64,000 nt of DNA from Breviolum minutum Mf 1.05b.01 (GCA_000507305.1 DF240485.1:41032-105031), one strand, 5' to 3'; shown: positions 33,198-54,350, counted from the first letter of the stretch. Translations and numbers: made by a program. Notes: generated by a model from the letters alone, not told the origin.

Positions 33198-35533
33198 CAG
33201 ATATCAAAGAAAGTTGTTTGTGGGAAACTTCCAGAGCTTTCAGATTTACGTCATGATAAAACACGACCAGGACAACTCCCGAAACGACCGAGCTCCGCTC
33301 GTTCATCTCGTTCCTTGCAGCGCAGATATGCATAGGTCCATTTGGTCTGGGGGAGGAAATTCATGAAAACCCAGCTTCACAGTTGTGAAAGTTGGCTTAT
33401 CCTATCTATTCTCGTGGTGTAAGTACAGTTTTTGTAGTTAATTATTTCGGGAGATCTCAAATTACCAAGAAACTCGGGAGTAAAGAAGAAGACGTGTCCC
33501 ACCAGTTTCAGAACCAAACAATGCCTTGTGTTGCCATTGGAAAGGAGAGATTTGAGAAGGTTGAAGCACTTTAACGAAATGGAGAAAACTGAAGTTCTTA
33601 TTGGTGGATGTTATCAAGAGTAATTAATTTGATTGACGCAACAAAGTTGAAGCTTTTGTGACCTTTGCAGATCGAGTCCATATTATTTCAGGAAGCACTT
33701 CGTGAAATCAGAATACCAGCTACCCTTGAATTCAGATCAGCTGAAGCTTGAGATAAATGAAGCTTTGGTTTTGGTGAAGACAACGGCTTGTCCATTTGTT
33801 GAATCAGTGGCAAGTTTTGCCCGTTGTCATTTCCTTTTCACCCCTCTTCGGGCAAATGTCCAGCACTTTTTGTTTCTATATGTACTACGGTCACATCTCA
33901 TGTATTCACCCTGTGGATGTGGAAGATTGCAGGTGATGGTGGGGGCCAATTTGGCCCAACGGCCGCGAGTTTCACTGCCAACTTGGCTATGTGGGACCAT
34001 GGAACACAATGAGTACTCAAAGTATTTGAAGTTACATGAAACTTGAACAGGTGCGCTGATTTTCACATGTGCGACAAAGGTCAAGGAATTACAGCCAGTA
34101 AAAAGCACATGAAAAAACAACGAAGTGCATTTCCGTGGAAAATTGTCATTAAGTTTGGTGTAAAGGGGGGGTGTTTCAGCAGATCCGCGATCTCCAAAGC
34201 CCTTCTGGTTGCAAAAAGATGCACCCTTGGCACGTCCGAGAAACGTCGGATGGAGTGAATTGCGGAGAGCCAAAAAAATGCCAAAATTGCGGATGGCGGG
34301 GCTTCACTCTCGAAGAGTGCAAGCCAGGAACGATAGGCCCGAGGCTTGCCAACGGTGTTTGTTCAGGAAATATTAAATGATTATGTTGGATGGTTGACAT
34401 CAGTGTGGGACTATGGGACAAGTAACAATCGTTTGAAAATTCAAAAGGTCTTTCGGAAACTGACCAGAGATTTTGGGTACATGTAGCGTTCCGCAATTTT
34501 TTGGGGTGATTTCGAGCCAGAGTTGTTGTCCTATAGGAAGAGTGGCAAGAAATTGCCATTTGCACAGTGTGCAAGGATGACACTTTCAGCCGACAAATGC
34601 AAGCCTTCTTGTAAGCAAAATTTCAATACATGTCAATACATGTAAAAATTCGTAACATGGAAACTAAAAAAGATGGCACAGAATCTGGAAACATGGCACG
34701 GCAAATGCACACAGGAATCAACAATAGGAAAGTGCCCCATAATCTAATAATCAGAAACATGGACCATCTGTACACGTACCTTTTTGTTGAAAGAGGAAGA
34801 TATTTCCAGCCAGCAATCTTGCTTTCCTGGAGGGTAACTATGTAATTATATATATATATAGATTGACTTAGTTCAGTTCTGATGCACTATAAATTTCTTT
34901 TAGGTAAACACGATAGTAGTATCGTTGCTATGAATGTTTGCATACAGTATTAAATAGGACAATAGAGTATAGTATATGGAGTATACGCATGCCGTACAAA
35001 AAAATCTGTTGTACGCCATGAACGTTTACCGGAGTGTGACCTCGAAGGACTGAGGTAGCGGAGCTTGAAAGGGGTGCCATATTGGACGCACGAAATTTCA
35101 GGATAATTCCTGTATAATAGCCAATCTGTATCTGTAAAGTCTATAGATGAATTCATGCTTACTTAATATAAAAAAAAGGACATTAGACTTGGACATTGGA
35201 AAGGTTGCTTGCCCGAACCCTTCTAGCTGCACAGTTTTAGGAACGAAGAGAGCAAGGATTTTACGAAGAAATCCGAAGGCTTACAACAGTTGGTCCAATC
35301 CTAGAAAGTTACTGACTTGGATTTAAGTGCCCACATGAAGTCACAAATATTGAGGTCTAACATGTTGGAAGTTGAATCTGCATGGAAGATATTTTTTCGA
35401 TGTCATACTTGATATGAACCTATGATTTGTTTATTTTGGTACAGTCTCTATACCATTTACATCCATTTACATGTTTATATTCGCGTACACATTACGACAT
35501 ACGTGGTGCATATATCCATGGAATGTGATTCAA
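33198..35533. other. No firm gene
   Basis: Weak candidates only: a plus frame after TTATTTCAG at 33691 (YQLPLNSDQLKLEINEALVL) and a plus frame after GATTGCAG at about 33938 (GDGGGQFGPTAASFTANLAM). Neither has a confirmed partner exon. Short TA microsatellite at 34844-34860. Confidence 0.3.
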
Positions 35534-44461
<8,928 letters not shown>

Positions 44462-45087
44462 TGGTGAGGTCAATCTTGCTGGTTGCTGGGGCAGACCCCC
44501 ATATCACATTTGGGGGTGATGATGACATTTAAAACAAAAGATGTCTCACATTGTTTCACCGTTCAAAGCGATGAAAAGCCAACATTGCATCGAAAAAGCT
44601 GCCCAGTGGCTGCCTTTTCCCATCGGTTCACGCCTGGCGCAGCTCATTTTGCCTGCAGGATTTTGGAGTCGAAGCTGCTGGAGGATGCAGATCCCCTCAG
44701 CCTATGGGGTTGTCGGGATCCATGGTTGAGCTGTCAGCTATGATTTATGGACTTGACTGTATTGGGCTAGTTTTGGGCTGTTTTACTGTTTATTATACGT
44801 TCTGTAATTAAGCTATTTGGGGTGAAGCATCTTAGTCAGCTGATTCCAACGTAATTGTTTGAATGGTTTTAAAGTGAAACATAGTGAAGCAGCTTTGTAT
44901 TTTAAGCGTTGTCCATGGTTATCGTTTGATTGTTGTTCCAGCTGCCAACAGCTTACATGTATCACGTCCCTTTTTCCCGGTTCATGTGGGATTTTGTGTG
45001 CTTGCAGACATTGACCTGTCAGACTTCTTTGCACATGTGCATTGCCTTGAAACAGGATAGACCTTCCAGTTGTGTGTGCAGCACATT

Positions 45088-45101
45088 GCCATTTGGCTTA
45101 A
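45088..45101 (+). promoter_or_regulatory. Possible degenerate spliced-leader relic
   Basis: GCCATTTGGCTTAA, 24 bp upstream of the ATG at 45125, resembles GCCATTTTGGCTCAAG of the dinoflagellate spliced leader with one deletion and one substitution. The match is short; chance cannot be excluded. Confidence 0.35.
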
Positions 45102-45124
45102 TTAGCTCCAATCAATTTTAAAGG

Positions 45125-46004
45125 ATGCTGGCGATGTTTGGTATTGCATGCTGTCGCTGCACGGAAGGAACTGATGATGGTGAAGCACCCGCAGAAGAGG
45201 ATGTACTACCAATTAGCACTTTGAGCAATGTCAAAGTGAACAATTCGCCACCAAAGGGACCAAAGGAGAAGAATACCTTGGCAGAGTCTGGCAAAAAGCT
45301 TCATGCTTGTGCCCGCACCCTGAGCTCGAGACTTGAAAAAGATCAGGCTGATGTGTGGAAGAAGGCAGGTGAAGAATTCAATTGTCAAAAATTGATTTGG
45401 CAAAGTTTAGGTATGAAAGGAGGTGAAAAGCTAAAAGGTGCAGCTGCCATGATCGAATCAAAGCTGGAGTTTAGCATGGCGAGTCATACCAAAGATCTTA
45501 CAGCGGCCATTGAAGCTTTAGATGCGTGCCTGGAGAAAAATGAAGGTTTGGACCTTTTATCCATGGCCATGTTTGAAGCTGGGGAAAAAGTCTGGTGACT
45601 TTTACTTTTTTTTTTTGCATTTTTATATATTTTTGATATTTTTTTGATCAATTTTGGATTGAATGATATCATTTGATCAAATTTAGAAGTTGATATCATT
45701 TGTTATCTGTACTTTAAACATGTCCCGTCATCTGTAGGTATTTCTGAAATGCACCGATCTTTTTCCTGGAAATCGTTGCTCAGGAAAGGATTCAAGAGAT
45801 CAAGAAATCAGTGCCCCGCGCAGCTGCAGTGAAGGTGGGTCCCGGGAGGTAAGGGCAACCAATTCACAATTCTGCAGGAAATAACTTCCTATATAGCAAC
45901 TAACTGAAAACACATGTTTCTTTCAGGGGGAGGTTTGTTCCGATCATGAAACTCACATCATGTCATCAAGGATCAAGGTCTTGAGGATGAAGGTCTTGAA
46001 GTGA
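45125..46004 (+). CDS. Small three-exon gene, helical protein with Cys-rich N-terminus
   Basis: Exon 1 is 45125-45589 from ATG, exon 2 45784-45834, exon 3 45927-46004 with TGA. Both introns are short (194 and 92 nt), GT-AG and phase 0; exon 3 has a strong acceptor TTTCTTTCAG. The protein is about 197 residues. It begins MLAMFGIACCRC, a cysteine cluster suitable for lipid modification or metal binding. A charged linker and a mostly alpha-helical body follow (KLHACARTLSSRLEKDQADV, LKGAAAMIESKLEF, LTAAIEALDACLEKNEG). It ends in a duplicated basic motif (RIKVLRMKVLK). If the GT at 45590 is not used, exon 1 stops 2 codons later at TGA. Family not recognised. Confidence 0.52.
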
Positions 46005-46185
46005 TTTTTTTGTTGCTTCCCTGTGATGTTTGCAACTTAAAGCTACTGTTGTTGAAGTCCTTTATTTTTGCCTAGATATGAATAGATGTCATGTACCGAG
46101 GAACTGGTGAACATGTGGATATTCCGGTCTTTCTTCACTTGTTACTCACAGCATCCTTTTTTTTAAGTCAGTAGAACTGTTGCAG

Positions 46186-47540
46186 GAAGCAGCAGGAACT
46201 TGGCAATGGCACTCGGCCTAAACGACCCTTTACAGCCTTCACATCATCCAATGTTCCTGCAGGAACTGACCATCTTGTTAGACAGGGCCGCTGAGGAGCT
46301 TGCAGGTGGCACGGTGTCCAGACGTGGCGCCGATCTGGAACAAAGCTCCTTAAGCGGTTGTGGCATTGAGGAAAGCAAGTGCCGTGACTGTGAACAGGAG
46401 GAGATACTATGAGATAATGGTGACGGACAAAATCCAGATCACACGGTGATATGAAAAATATATCCCATTTAGGTACGGTGCTACGACCATCCCGAGTGGT
46501 GTGAGATTTTGTCCATCAATAATCAGCAGTATGGGGAGATTGGGTGATGGGGACGTTGAAGGGAGAATGAATAGACAAGGAGGAGGCGAAACAGCAAGCA
46601 AATTTCGAAGAATTTGGGATTGCACTTCTGTTTGCGGGGTCATCGAACAACTACAACAACTTCCGTATAGAACGGAAAAAAGATGGGATCTGTACCAATA
46701 AGCAATTATGCAACTTCTATGTTTTGGAGGATTATTAGCCCCTTGTTTCCCCTCTGGACTTCTGGTGGTTATAGATAATCAGCAATTGGATTCCCATGAT
46801 CCAAGTCAAAAGAGTACAAACAAATGAGGGTTAGATCCCTTTTGGATTCAATTTGATTCCCGATTTGATTTTTGCGCATATTTTTCAGATGGGTTAAAGG
46901 CAAACAAAAACCTTTTGGTAGCTGTACTTTGAGGACATGTTGGATTTGCACTTTGATGCCATGTTTTGTCTGTTGATTTTTATGAATCTTCGTGACGGAT
47001 CCTTCCTGACGGATGCTTCTTGATCTTCATTTTCCAATGATTTCATTCCTGGCACCTAAACAACCATTTTTAAAGCGATGTTTGGTGAAACACCTGTTTC
47101 TCATGTAATGATTTGGAATCATCCATTCGAAACATCCTTTTTAAAGTGGATGTTGAGGGTACTAGGTTCATATCATGACACTCTCTGCACGTAGCAACCT
47201 CACCGTTTCGAGGTTGAGCTGAGTTGTCCCAAGGCCTTCCCAACAGAAGACGATCATCTTTGAAGCCCCAATGTTTCAGAGGAATGTTGATTGTTGATGA
47301 CAAAATCCCTGTATTTTATCGGTGTTTCTACTATATATATCTACAAATACCGTATCATATACCTGAAATGTATGAAACCCTTAGGCATCATTGGATAAAC
47401 TAGCAATAACTGGATCTAAGTTTTTTCAGAAGTTCACTGACTTCGCCCTTCCCATCTTTGACCCAGGGATCTTCCAATCACATATACAGCCAAGGCTGGA
47501 ATCTGCCATCAAAGCTGCATGGAAAGCTGCTTATGACTAG
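46186..47540 (+). CDS. Two recognised exons of an unknown gene
   Basis: Exon 46186-46314 follows CTGTTGCAG (phase 1) and reads SSRNLAMALGLNDPLQPSHH then PMFLQELTILLDRAAEELAG. It ends at ACG|GTGTCC (phase 0, 46314) or at GCAG|GTGGC (46305, phase 1). The terminal exon 47430-47540 follows TTTTTTCAG (phase 0), reads KFTDFALPIFDPGIFQSHIQ then PRLESAIKAAWKAAYD and stops at TAG 47538-47540. Using the 46314 donor the phases agree. The intron carries a family-1 MITE. Soluble helical protein; family not recognised. It could also be the 3' part of a longer gene. Confidence 0.48.
46418..46522 (+). repeat. MITE-like family 1, diverged copy
   Basis: GGTGACGGACAAAATCC at the left pairs with GATTTTGTCCATCA at the right; the inner segment is diverged from the 59394 copy. 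Inside the intron of the 46.2-47.5 kb gene model. Confidence 0.6.
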
Positions 47541-48924
47541 GAGCTGGAAATATTAACGACACTTCTGCTGGGGTGCCTTTAAAAAAATAACGGGGGATAC
47601 TTGTAGTTTCAACGACTTTCATTTGTTTGCAACTTTACTCCAAAAACCCAGTGGTGGTTTTGTTCGTTCCGAAAATATTTTTCATGACCATTTTCAGCTC
47701 CACAAATCGAATTTTTGGAGGATGGGTTGAGGTTTTCCTACTACGTAATGGGCCCCGGAACTGTATACCCAATTCCAACTGGGGTGATTGGTAGGGTTTA
47801 CTGGGGTTATATCTCATGTACAACTTACGGGGGCCCCTTATTGTAAAACTAGTATATATAGTATTCTTCCGGGGATGAACTCACCACCAGACAGTTTGAA
47901 GCACGCTGGGAGCCCAGCAGAGAATACTTTTTTGAGGTCGTTACTTTTTTGAATCTGACGTGAACCGTCACCCTGACTTGGTTGGGGTGCCATCCGTGTT
48001 TCAAGCCATTGCCTTTCGAAACGCTGGCGAAGCCACCGGAAGAAAAAAAGTGGAGCCTCCGTTTCAGGATTGCTTCAAACTTGGACCCTTCAAAAAAGGT
48101 CATCAGGACTCAGGTGATAAAGCGGTGAGAAAGCAACCACCGTAACTCAACAAAACATGTGTTTTTTTGTCGATTTTTTCACTTTAGGTCAGCTTAAAGA
48201 TATTTAAAGATAGATAATTCGGGCGGCCCATAACACCTTTTCAAAAAGTTTGGGACCGAGAAATCGGCATCCAGCATTTTCACTCCGAGTCAACACAACA
48301 AAGCCATTCAAGGTCCTTTTGGGTCCATGGCTGCCTCGCCAACCTTGGAGCAAGAAAAAAACATCAGACCGAACGGGTGATGGTTGGATGATGTTTGATC
48401 CGCAACTTTGAAAAGGAGTTTTTTTTTTGTATGAATATATGAAGTGGGAGCGCGGAACTGAGCTGGGGATGATGTATTTCCCTACTTATTTCATATATTT
48501 GATCTTATTTTGAAGCAAATCAGAGATCTAAATGAAACGTCTCAAAGATTACTGGGTAATTCACAAAATTCTAGATTCCTTTGATTCATGAGCATCTTTG
48601 TCTATGGAATCACCTTTGGAATCCTTTGCGCATCCCTCTCTTCGCTATACAATACAGAATAGATGAGATAATGTACAAACATTGTATATATAGAAATAAT
48701 ATATAATATAAACATATATAAATATTGAATAAATATATATATATAGGTATATACATACATTTAATTTATCTATGAAAGATCTTTTTTAATCCAGAGTTAT
48801 TTTGTTGCATAGTCATTGTTCGTAGCTGTGCAACGTTGCAGCCTGCTTGAACTGCCGTGAGGTAAAAAGATCTAGTTCCATGCCTTTGATCATAAGGAAC
48901 AACGGGTAGCTGTATTGGCCTAAG
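47541..48924. other. No firm gene
   Basis: A plus frame at 47960-48145 (VGVPSVFQAIAFRNAGEA) is open but lacks splice partners. TA-rich microsatellite at 48680-48760. Confidence 0.3.
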
Positions 48925-49032
48925 GCATGAGGCCGGCACCCAGCATTTCATTGGAAACCAAGGTGACCTTGGCAACGTGGTTTTCAAAACGAGTTGAAGG
49001 GAAGATGAAAGTGATGAAAATCCAAATTCCTG
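48925..49032 (+). CDS. Candidate first exon
   Basis: Frame from ATG 48927 (MRPAPSISLETKVTLATWFS then KRVEGKMKVMKIQIPG) to a consensus donor CCTG|GTAAGC. A TAA lies just upstream in frame, so this is either the translation start or an exon after CCTAAG. It may begin the repeat-module protein that follows, but the next join is not established. Confidence 0.42.
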
Positions 49033-49475
49033 GTAAGCAATTTTTGCCAGCAACACATCTATAGGGCCAAGGCATGAACCAAGATGACAGACACCTAAAT
49101 GCGGAAACCTCGTCCGCCCTGAGTGCTTGGATGCTTGGATGCTGTGACAGCAGATGAAGGAGACGTGGGCTCCTCAGAGCTTGGTACTGGCATCTTTGTG
49201 ACTTTGTGCACCTTATTCATACAAATAAGCAACATAACACATATTCTTGCACGAGATTGTCGGCTATAGGTGTTCTTGAGTGTGGTAATCACCAAATATA
49301 CAGGTCGTTTTACAAGTAGATGAGTGACCACTGATCACTGAGCACATTTGATGATCAACACATTATCCACAAGTGGTGGCCATGATGAAGGCCGCACCAT
49401 AGACAAGGCAGTCACAAAAGGCAATATGTTGACACAAAAAATTCGTGATGCTTCGGAAAAATTGGCTCTCCTGAG

Positions 49476-49929
49476 TTCAGGCTCTTCGTTTTCGCCCCCA
49501 ATGGCCAGCAACAGTGTGCTGGCGAATATATCATGCTTCCTGACCGGGCGAATCGTCAACCGGTTTGGGAGCAGAAGAATGGGAACTTTTGGATCTATTC
49601 AGGCGCCAAGTTGATGACAGTGTTTTTTTGTTTTGTTTTGTTTTGGGTGAAGTTATTGCAAGGTAAACACCAATACCCTGAACTCACGGTAAAAATAGGA
49701 ATTTTGAAACCAAATTGTACATTCAACCCAAGATTCAGCTTTTGTTATCTTTGTTGCAGGCTTTCGACGTTACAATACAGAATGATCACCGAAGCACAAA
49801 TCCGGCAACATGTGATGTTCAAATCAGCACGAACTATGTGGCGCTCCGCCAGGTCTAAATGGTCTCTGGATCATTGGCGCGAAGGATGCGAAGGACAAGG
49901 CTACCAACGTTGAACCTGGATGTGCGTCG
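49476..49929 (+). CDS. Repeat module 1: PNGQ / GEY-NxxPxW-WIYSG / WIIG exons
   Basis: Exon 49476-49602 is a fused A+B exon: FRLFVFAPNGQQQCAGEYIM then LPDRANRQPVWEQKNGNFW and IYSG. It ends TCA G|GCGCC, a GC donor in phase 1. Exon C starts 49853 after CCGCCAG|GT (phase 1): LNGLWIIGAKDAKDKATN then VEPGCA; it ends before TGA 49930-49932. The same A, B and C units occur at 54.35-55.1 kb and, for A and B, at 56.5-56.9 kb, with homologous splice positions. I recall the module, roughly GEYxxxxxxxNGxPxWxxxxxxWLYSG followed by WxIGGxxxxxxxFxCxxG, from large dinoflagellate proteins; its function is unknown. It is secreted or soluble in appearance, with no membrane helix. Confidence 0.62.
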
Positions 49930-49959
49930 TGAAAAATCTATGGTTAAACCATAGCAGCC

Positions 49960-50313
49960 TTGCATACGTTTAGATACCCCGGGAACTTCGACATGATACT
50001 ATATTCCTATATGATACTGTTAGATGTAGGGACATACATGCCGAATACATCCGAATACAATTGGAATCAACACGGGTCAACCAAATTTGGAACAATTGGA
50101 GAAAATGAGTTGACTGGGGAAATGATCTCTTTGTATTTCCAAGTGTGTATGCCGGTATTGATTCGAAAAGAATCATTCAGTGAGACCAGACAGATTGAGA
50201 GGGAGCGAGGAGCCCAAATAGAATTGGAGCTCCAAACAATGAATGAAATCACATCAAATCTCCCAGCATTAGCCTTGCTGGAGTGGTATAGTATACTATG
50301 CATAGATGCATAG
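49960..50313 (+). CDS. Open frame of 117 codons, doubtful
   Basis: Open plus frame with a charged stretch (FSETRQIERERGAQIELELQ). No splice signals or motif; low confidence. Confidence 0.2.
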   Translation: MHTFRYPGNFDMILYSYMILLDVGTYMPNTSEYNWNQHGSTKFGTIGENELTGEMISLYFQVCMPVLIRKESFSETRQIERERGAQIELELQTMNEITSNLPALALLEWYSILCIDA

Positions 50314-50400
50314 TGAATGCTTCATGCCAAGACTGACATAAACCATTGGTTTTCGATCCCATTTCTTCATTATTATTAAATGATCATACTCATACTCCTT

Positions 50401-50523
50401 TCATGAGCGGAACCCACCATCTCGAACGCCACTTGCCTTTCCTGTGAGGGCTTCAAGTGCAATGATGGTCTTATTTTCTGTCGAACGCCACATCAAGGTG
50501 TAGGGCTTCCCAGTGACCATCGG
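50401..50523 (-). CDS. Exon-like minus frame, weak
   Basis: Minus frame PMVTGKPYTLMWRSTENKTI then IALEALTGKASGVRDGG to TGA at 50401-50403, after GATATCCCAAG. It would be against the plus direction of all neighbours, and such frames can be false. Confidence 0.28.
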   Translation of the reverse strand, partial: PMVTGKPYTLMWRSTENKTIIALEALTGKASGVRDGGFRS

Positions 50524-50832
50524 CTTGGGATATCAAGGAGCCACGGCCGTTGGTACTTCCATTGCGCGGTGGTTTGATTTCCTTAACATTCCGTAACCTC
50601 ATACTAGCAAAAGCTGATGAGATGAGGGGCCTTTGACTCTTTGTGATAAAAATTGAGGCGTTTGAGCTTGATGGAGATGTTGTTCCTTTCAAACGATGCC
50701 TTCCTCAAGTGCACTTTTTGTTTTTGTTGGACTGCAGGCATGCCACTAGGATCGTTCCTGGAGTCGTTAGCAGGCCTTAAGATTCTTGAAGGACATTATT
50801 TTTGGAGATGTCAAGAATGAGTCAAGAACATC

Positions 50833-50944
50833 TACCCTCTGGTAAACTAATATAGCCCATGGGAAAATCCACCATTTTTCAATAGGAAATACATCTTCAT
50901 TTCGGGTCCATTTTCCATAGCTAATGTTAGTTTACCGGAGGGTA
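50833..50944 (+). repeat. MITE-like family 2, copy b
   Basis: TACCCTCTGGTAAACTAATA at the left, AATGTTAGTTTACCGGAGGG (then TA) at the right: long terminal inverted repeats, 112 bp in total. Confidence 0.9.
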
Positions 50945-50955
50945 AAAACTTTCAA

Positions 50956-51050
50956 TACCCTCCTGGGAACTAACATATCCCCCCAAAAAGGCACTTTTGA
51001 AGATGATTTTCCTTTTCCCCAGGTGGGATATGTTAGTTCCCTGGAGGGTA
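50956..51050 (+). repeat. MITE-like family 2, copy c
   Basis: TACCCTCCTGGGAACTAACA at the left and GGGATATGTTAGTTCCCTGG (then AGGGTA) at the right. Only 11 bp separate it from copy b. Confidence 0.92.
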
Positions 51051-51771
51051 ATTTTCCCATTCTTGGAACTGTGCAGACGCAGAGGTTGGGCCTGAGCAAG
51101 TCAAAGGCGTCCGGGTCGTCTCAGAGCCGCTGGCATTTTTTCCCCCATGGGCCGTGATGGTTTGGTCGTTTTTTTTTTTAACGATGGAAACCCTGGCAGC
51201 TTGTGAAACTTCCCCAAAAAACGGAGGATCCAAGATTGACGTTCTGGAAAGTGACACCAAAGAGGGGGGAGGTTTGGAACGAACTTTGTTTTGTATGAAC
51301 GCACTGAGGTTTGGGAACGATTGCTGGGTGAAAACTTTTGGGAAGATCCAGACATTCGAGTCTGGAACCTGGGAAGCCTGTTCAGATGGCAATGGAAAAA
51401 TGGGTCCCTCCAATTTTCATTATGATGGATGCCAACCTTCAACAAAATTTGTGGGAGGAAGTTGGAAAGGTAAAAGCAGATATTGATTTGTGTATATATA
51501 TACTTGCGGGATTTTTATTTGCATGTATGTACATACTTATGTATATATATATATATATACATGGACTTGATTCTTGATGGATGTTTTTGAGGGTGATCTC
51601 CAACTCAGGATGCCTCTCATCCCCATGATTTCATGTCATTCTGACCCAGTTGGGTCATTAGTTTGGTAGGGGATCCTGGATGGTGCATCACTGGAAGATT
51701 CGTGTCATTCAGAGGTCTCAACCAAGCATCGGCTGACGCAGTGTTTGCGCTTGGTAACGCCCAATGGCCAG

Positions 51772-52082
51772 CCAGCTTGTGCTGGAGATTACGCCAGAAG
51801 CCCCAAATAATGTTGCCGTGGAATTCTGTGAGAAACGCCGTGAAATTCAGTGGCAGGGAAAGTGTTGAGTAAGATGGTAAGACATGGAAGTTGTTCAGCA
51901 TTTTGCTGTAAGATGAAGCCCCACTTGAGGTGCTCACGGATACGGTGGTGCATGGCCAACCACTTTGGCAGCATCAAAGTGGAAAGTCGACTGATTGCAG
52001 GGCTGAAGCCAGGGATGGGAACCAACCCCACCGACAGGTTGCTGAAGAACTGCAGTTGGATCAGTTTCAAGAAACATCCTGA
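51772..52082 (+). CDS. Possible diverged A/B module exons
   Basis: Frame QLVLEITPEAPNNVAVEFCE then KRREIQWQ (51772-51856). If a GA donor (CAG G|GAAAG) and the acceptor CTGTAAG|AT at 51913 are used, it joins EAPLEVLTDTVVHGQPLWQH and ends at TGA 52080-52082. The HGQPLWQH part resembles the NGxPxW core of module B, and the LEITPEAPNNVAV part loosely resembles module A. GA donors are reported in dinoflagellates but this 56-nt intron is unproven. The minus strand is also open here. Confidence 0.35.
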
Positions 52083-52315
52083 AATGAAAGCAACATGAAA
52101 GCTAAAACTCATTAGGTACATACTTAGACATTGGTATGTAACATGTAGATGTAGGTAGTTTTTCACTTTGCAAGGTGCCCTTGAGGGTGTTGGTTGGTCC
52201 CTTCCCTGTGATGATCACGCTTTTCTTACCATTTTTTCTTCATTGCCGTAGGACTAAAGTTGTATGTGGTCATTTTTTTAATTTCATGTGTTTATGCTGC
52301 AAGAATGCCGCAACA

Positions 52316-52673
<358 letters not shown>

Positions 52674-52769
52674 ACACACACATATCATCATTATACAGAG
52701 TATACTTATTTGACTATTTCATGATTTAATTAAGATTCATCAATTCATTCATTTATTTTTCTTGTGCAA

Positions 52770-52975
52770 CCTGGAGCTTACTTGAGACACAGCCCTGGTT
52801 TGCGTCTCCGATTTGCATTGGGTAGAAGCTTCACGGGCATTTTCCAAGCGGCACCAAGGTCCTTCATGTATTGCGGCACCAACGGTACGGCTTCCCAGGT
52901 CATCCATGACCATACCTGACCATACCTGACCTTCAGCCCGAGGTTCTTGGATCGTTGGTGGCATGGATGCCAAAG
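52770..52975. CDS. Coding-like segment, strand uncertain
   Basis: Plus frame after TTACTTGAG: DTALVCVSDLHWVEASRAFS then KRHQGPSCIAAPTVRLPRSS, to TGA. Minus frame: VMDDLGSRTVGAAIHEGPWC and onward to a stop at 52749-52751. Plus is favoured by the neighbourhood direction. No family. Confidence 0.3.
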
Positions 52976-53451
52976 AAAAAGACTTTAAATGTGCCAGAGG
53001 TGCCCGGGAGAGAAAAACTTAAAATTCAACAACCTTGATATTAATGGGTGAAATTTCTCCACACCTGTCACAACAAATGGCTAGTTTAAGAATTGAGTTC
53101 CATTTTTCTTAATCGAAGTTGGTGAATTTTGGTCAATTTTTCACTTGCGTCCATTGACGCCTTTTACCTACTTCACCAGCTTCGTGTGGTGACATGGCAT
53201 GCACACAAAGGTAGATATTTCATAAAATGGGAGAGATTCCTGGTTCGTAGCATGTCATTGCCCCACTTCTGGAGGGTTGTTTCTGTTTTTGTTTTGTCTT
53301 TTGCTGTGATGTGAGAATATGCTGCCGTTTCGTCCATTTGAATGTGCCATTTTCCAACCAGTTGGAAGGTGTGATCTATTCAAAGCGTGCAGCAGGTGGC
53401 GTCATGCCAGACAAGGCAGCCTCAAAGCTGGATATTTCAATCCTTGTCTAG

Positions 53452-53543
53452 GTGGTGGTTTCAAACATTTTTTATTTTTACCCCTACCTGGGTAGATCAT
53501 CCAATTTGACTAATATTTTTCAAATCGTTTCAAGCCACCAACC
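53452..53543 (+). repeat. MITE-like family 4, copy b
   Basis: GGTGGTGGTTTCAAACATTT at the left, GTTTCAAGCCACCAACC at the right; shares ATCCAATTTGACTAATATTT with 24459-24550 in the same orientation. Confidence 0.65.
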
Positions 53544-53890
53544 AGTTGTGATCTTGACATTGTTTGACATTTGTGGATTTATCAACTGGTTTTGGACAAA
53601 GCTTTCTATTTTTTTTACTGTATGTAATGTAGTGTAATGTCATTCAAGTTGCATTTAATGACCCAAAAACCGAAGTGGAAACTAGAGACACCTCAAGGAA
53701 ACGTAGACTTGATGAGCACCTGAGCACCTTATAGGTGGCAGAACCTGTGAAACCCATAGAGATATCCTGGCAAATCATGTCATGAATCTGGTCAAATTAT
53801 ACACGAGTTTCACCCCAAATGGTGGTTTAATAAGGGAAATCCCCTTATTTCAGGGAAATTCAGGTTAGTGAAATATTATAATTTGGCCAG

Positions 53891-54052
53891 ATGAATGCTG
53901 TAACATCCCTGGCACCACAACAGATTGGCGGCCTGTGGTTACGCTTGAGTGATGGGAAGTTCGTGGAAGATTCAGTGTTTACCCCAGCTATTTGGGCTAG
54001 GGCTGCTGTGGTGTTGAAGGGATGGCTCATCATGCACAGCCCAAAATACTGA
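53891..54052 (+). CDS. Exon upstream of module 2, unknown domain
   Basis: After TTTGGCCAG the frame opens with ATG: MNAVTSLAPQQIGGLWLRLS then DGKFVEDSVFTPAIWARAAV and VLKGWLIM. It is open to TGA 54050-54052; a GC donor at 54033 (ATCAT|GCACAG) would end it earlier. Composition is strongly coding. It may be the N-terminal exon of the protein carrying module 2. The minus strand also has a 90-codon frame here with a hydrophobic start (53860-54132), judged less likely. Confidence 0.48.
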   Translation: MNAVTSLAPQQIGGLWLRLSDGKFVEDSVFTPAIWARAAVVLKGWLIMHSPKY

Positions 54053-54350
54053 GATGAGAGAGAGAGACCACAAGAAAAGAAGCGAAGACAGAAAATGAAT
54101 CTGTAGAAGAGGAGATCCCTTTTGGACATCATGATTTCAGGTTCAGTCTATGTTGGATTGTCAGACCTTGAATTTGTTGGCTCCCAATTGGCGTCCGGGA
54201 CTTCTTTTTACCAACCACCTTCAGGATGAGTAATCTATGAAGCAAATTTTTGAGGATTGACAGGGGACCTGAAATTCATTGAGTTTTCAATGTTTCTATG
54301 GACAAAAACTTGTGCATTGTATGCATGGAAAAGCATCATCCAATGATGAG

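Noticed and set aside
33938..34020. Frame GDGGGQFGPTAASFTANLAM as a further exon C of the repeat module.
   Set aside because: The similarity is limited to a few positions, no A or B exon was found upstream and the WxIG core is absent.
49760..49852. A 31-codon phase-0 open frame between a strong acceptor and a CAG|GT site (starts AFDVTIQNDH) looked like an exon.
   Set aside because: The module homology with 54.6-55.0 kb shows that the CAG at 49852 is the acceptor of exon C, so this stretch is the intron. It shows how easily composition alone can mislead.
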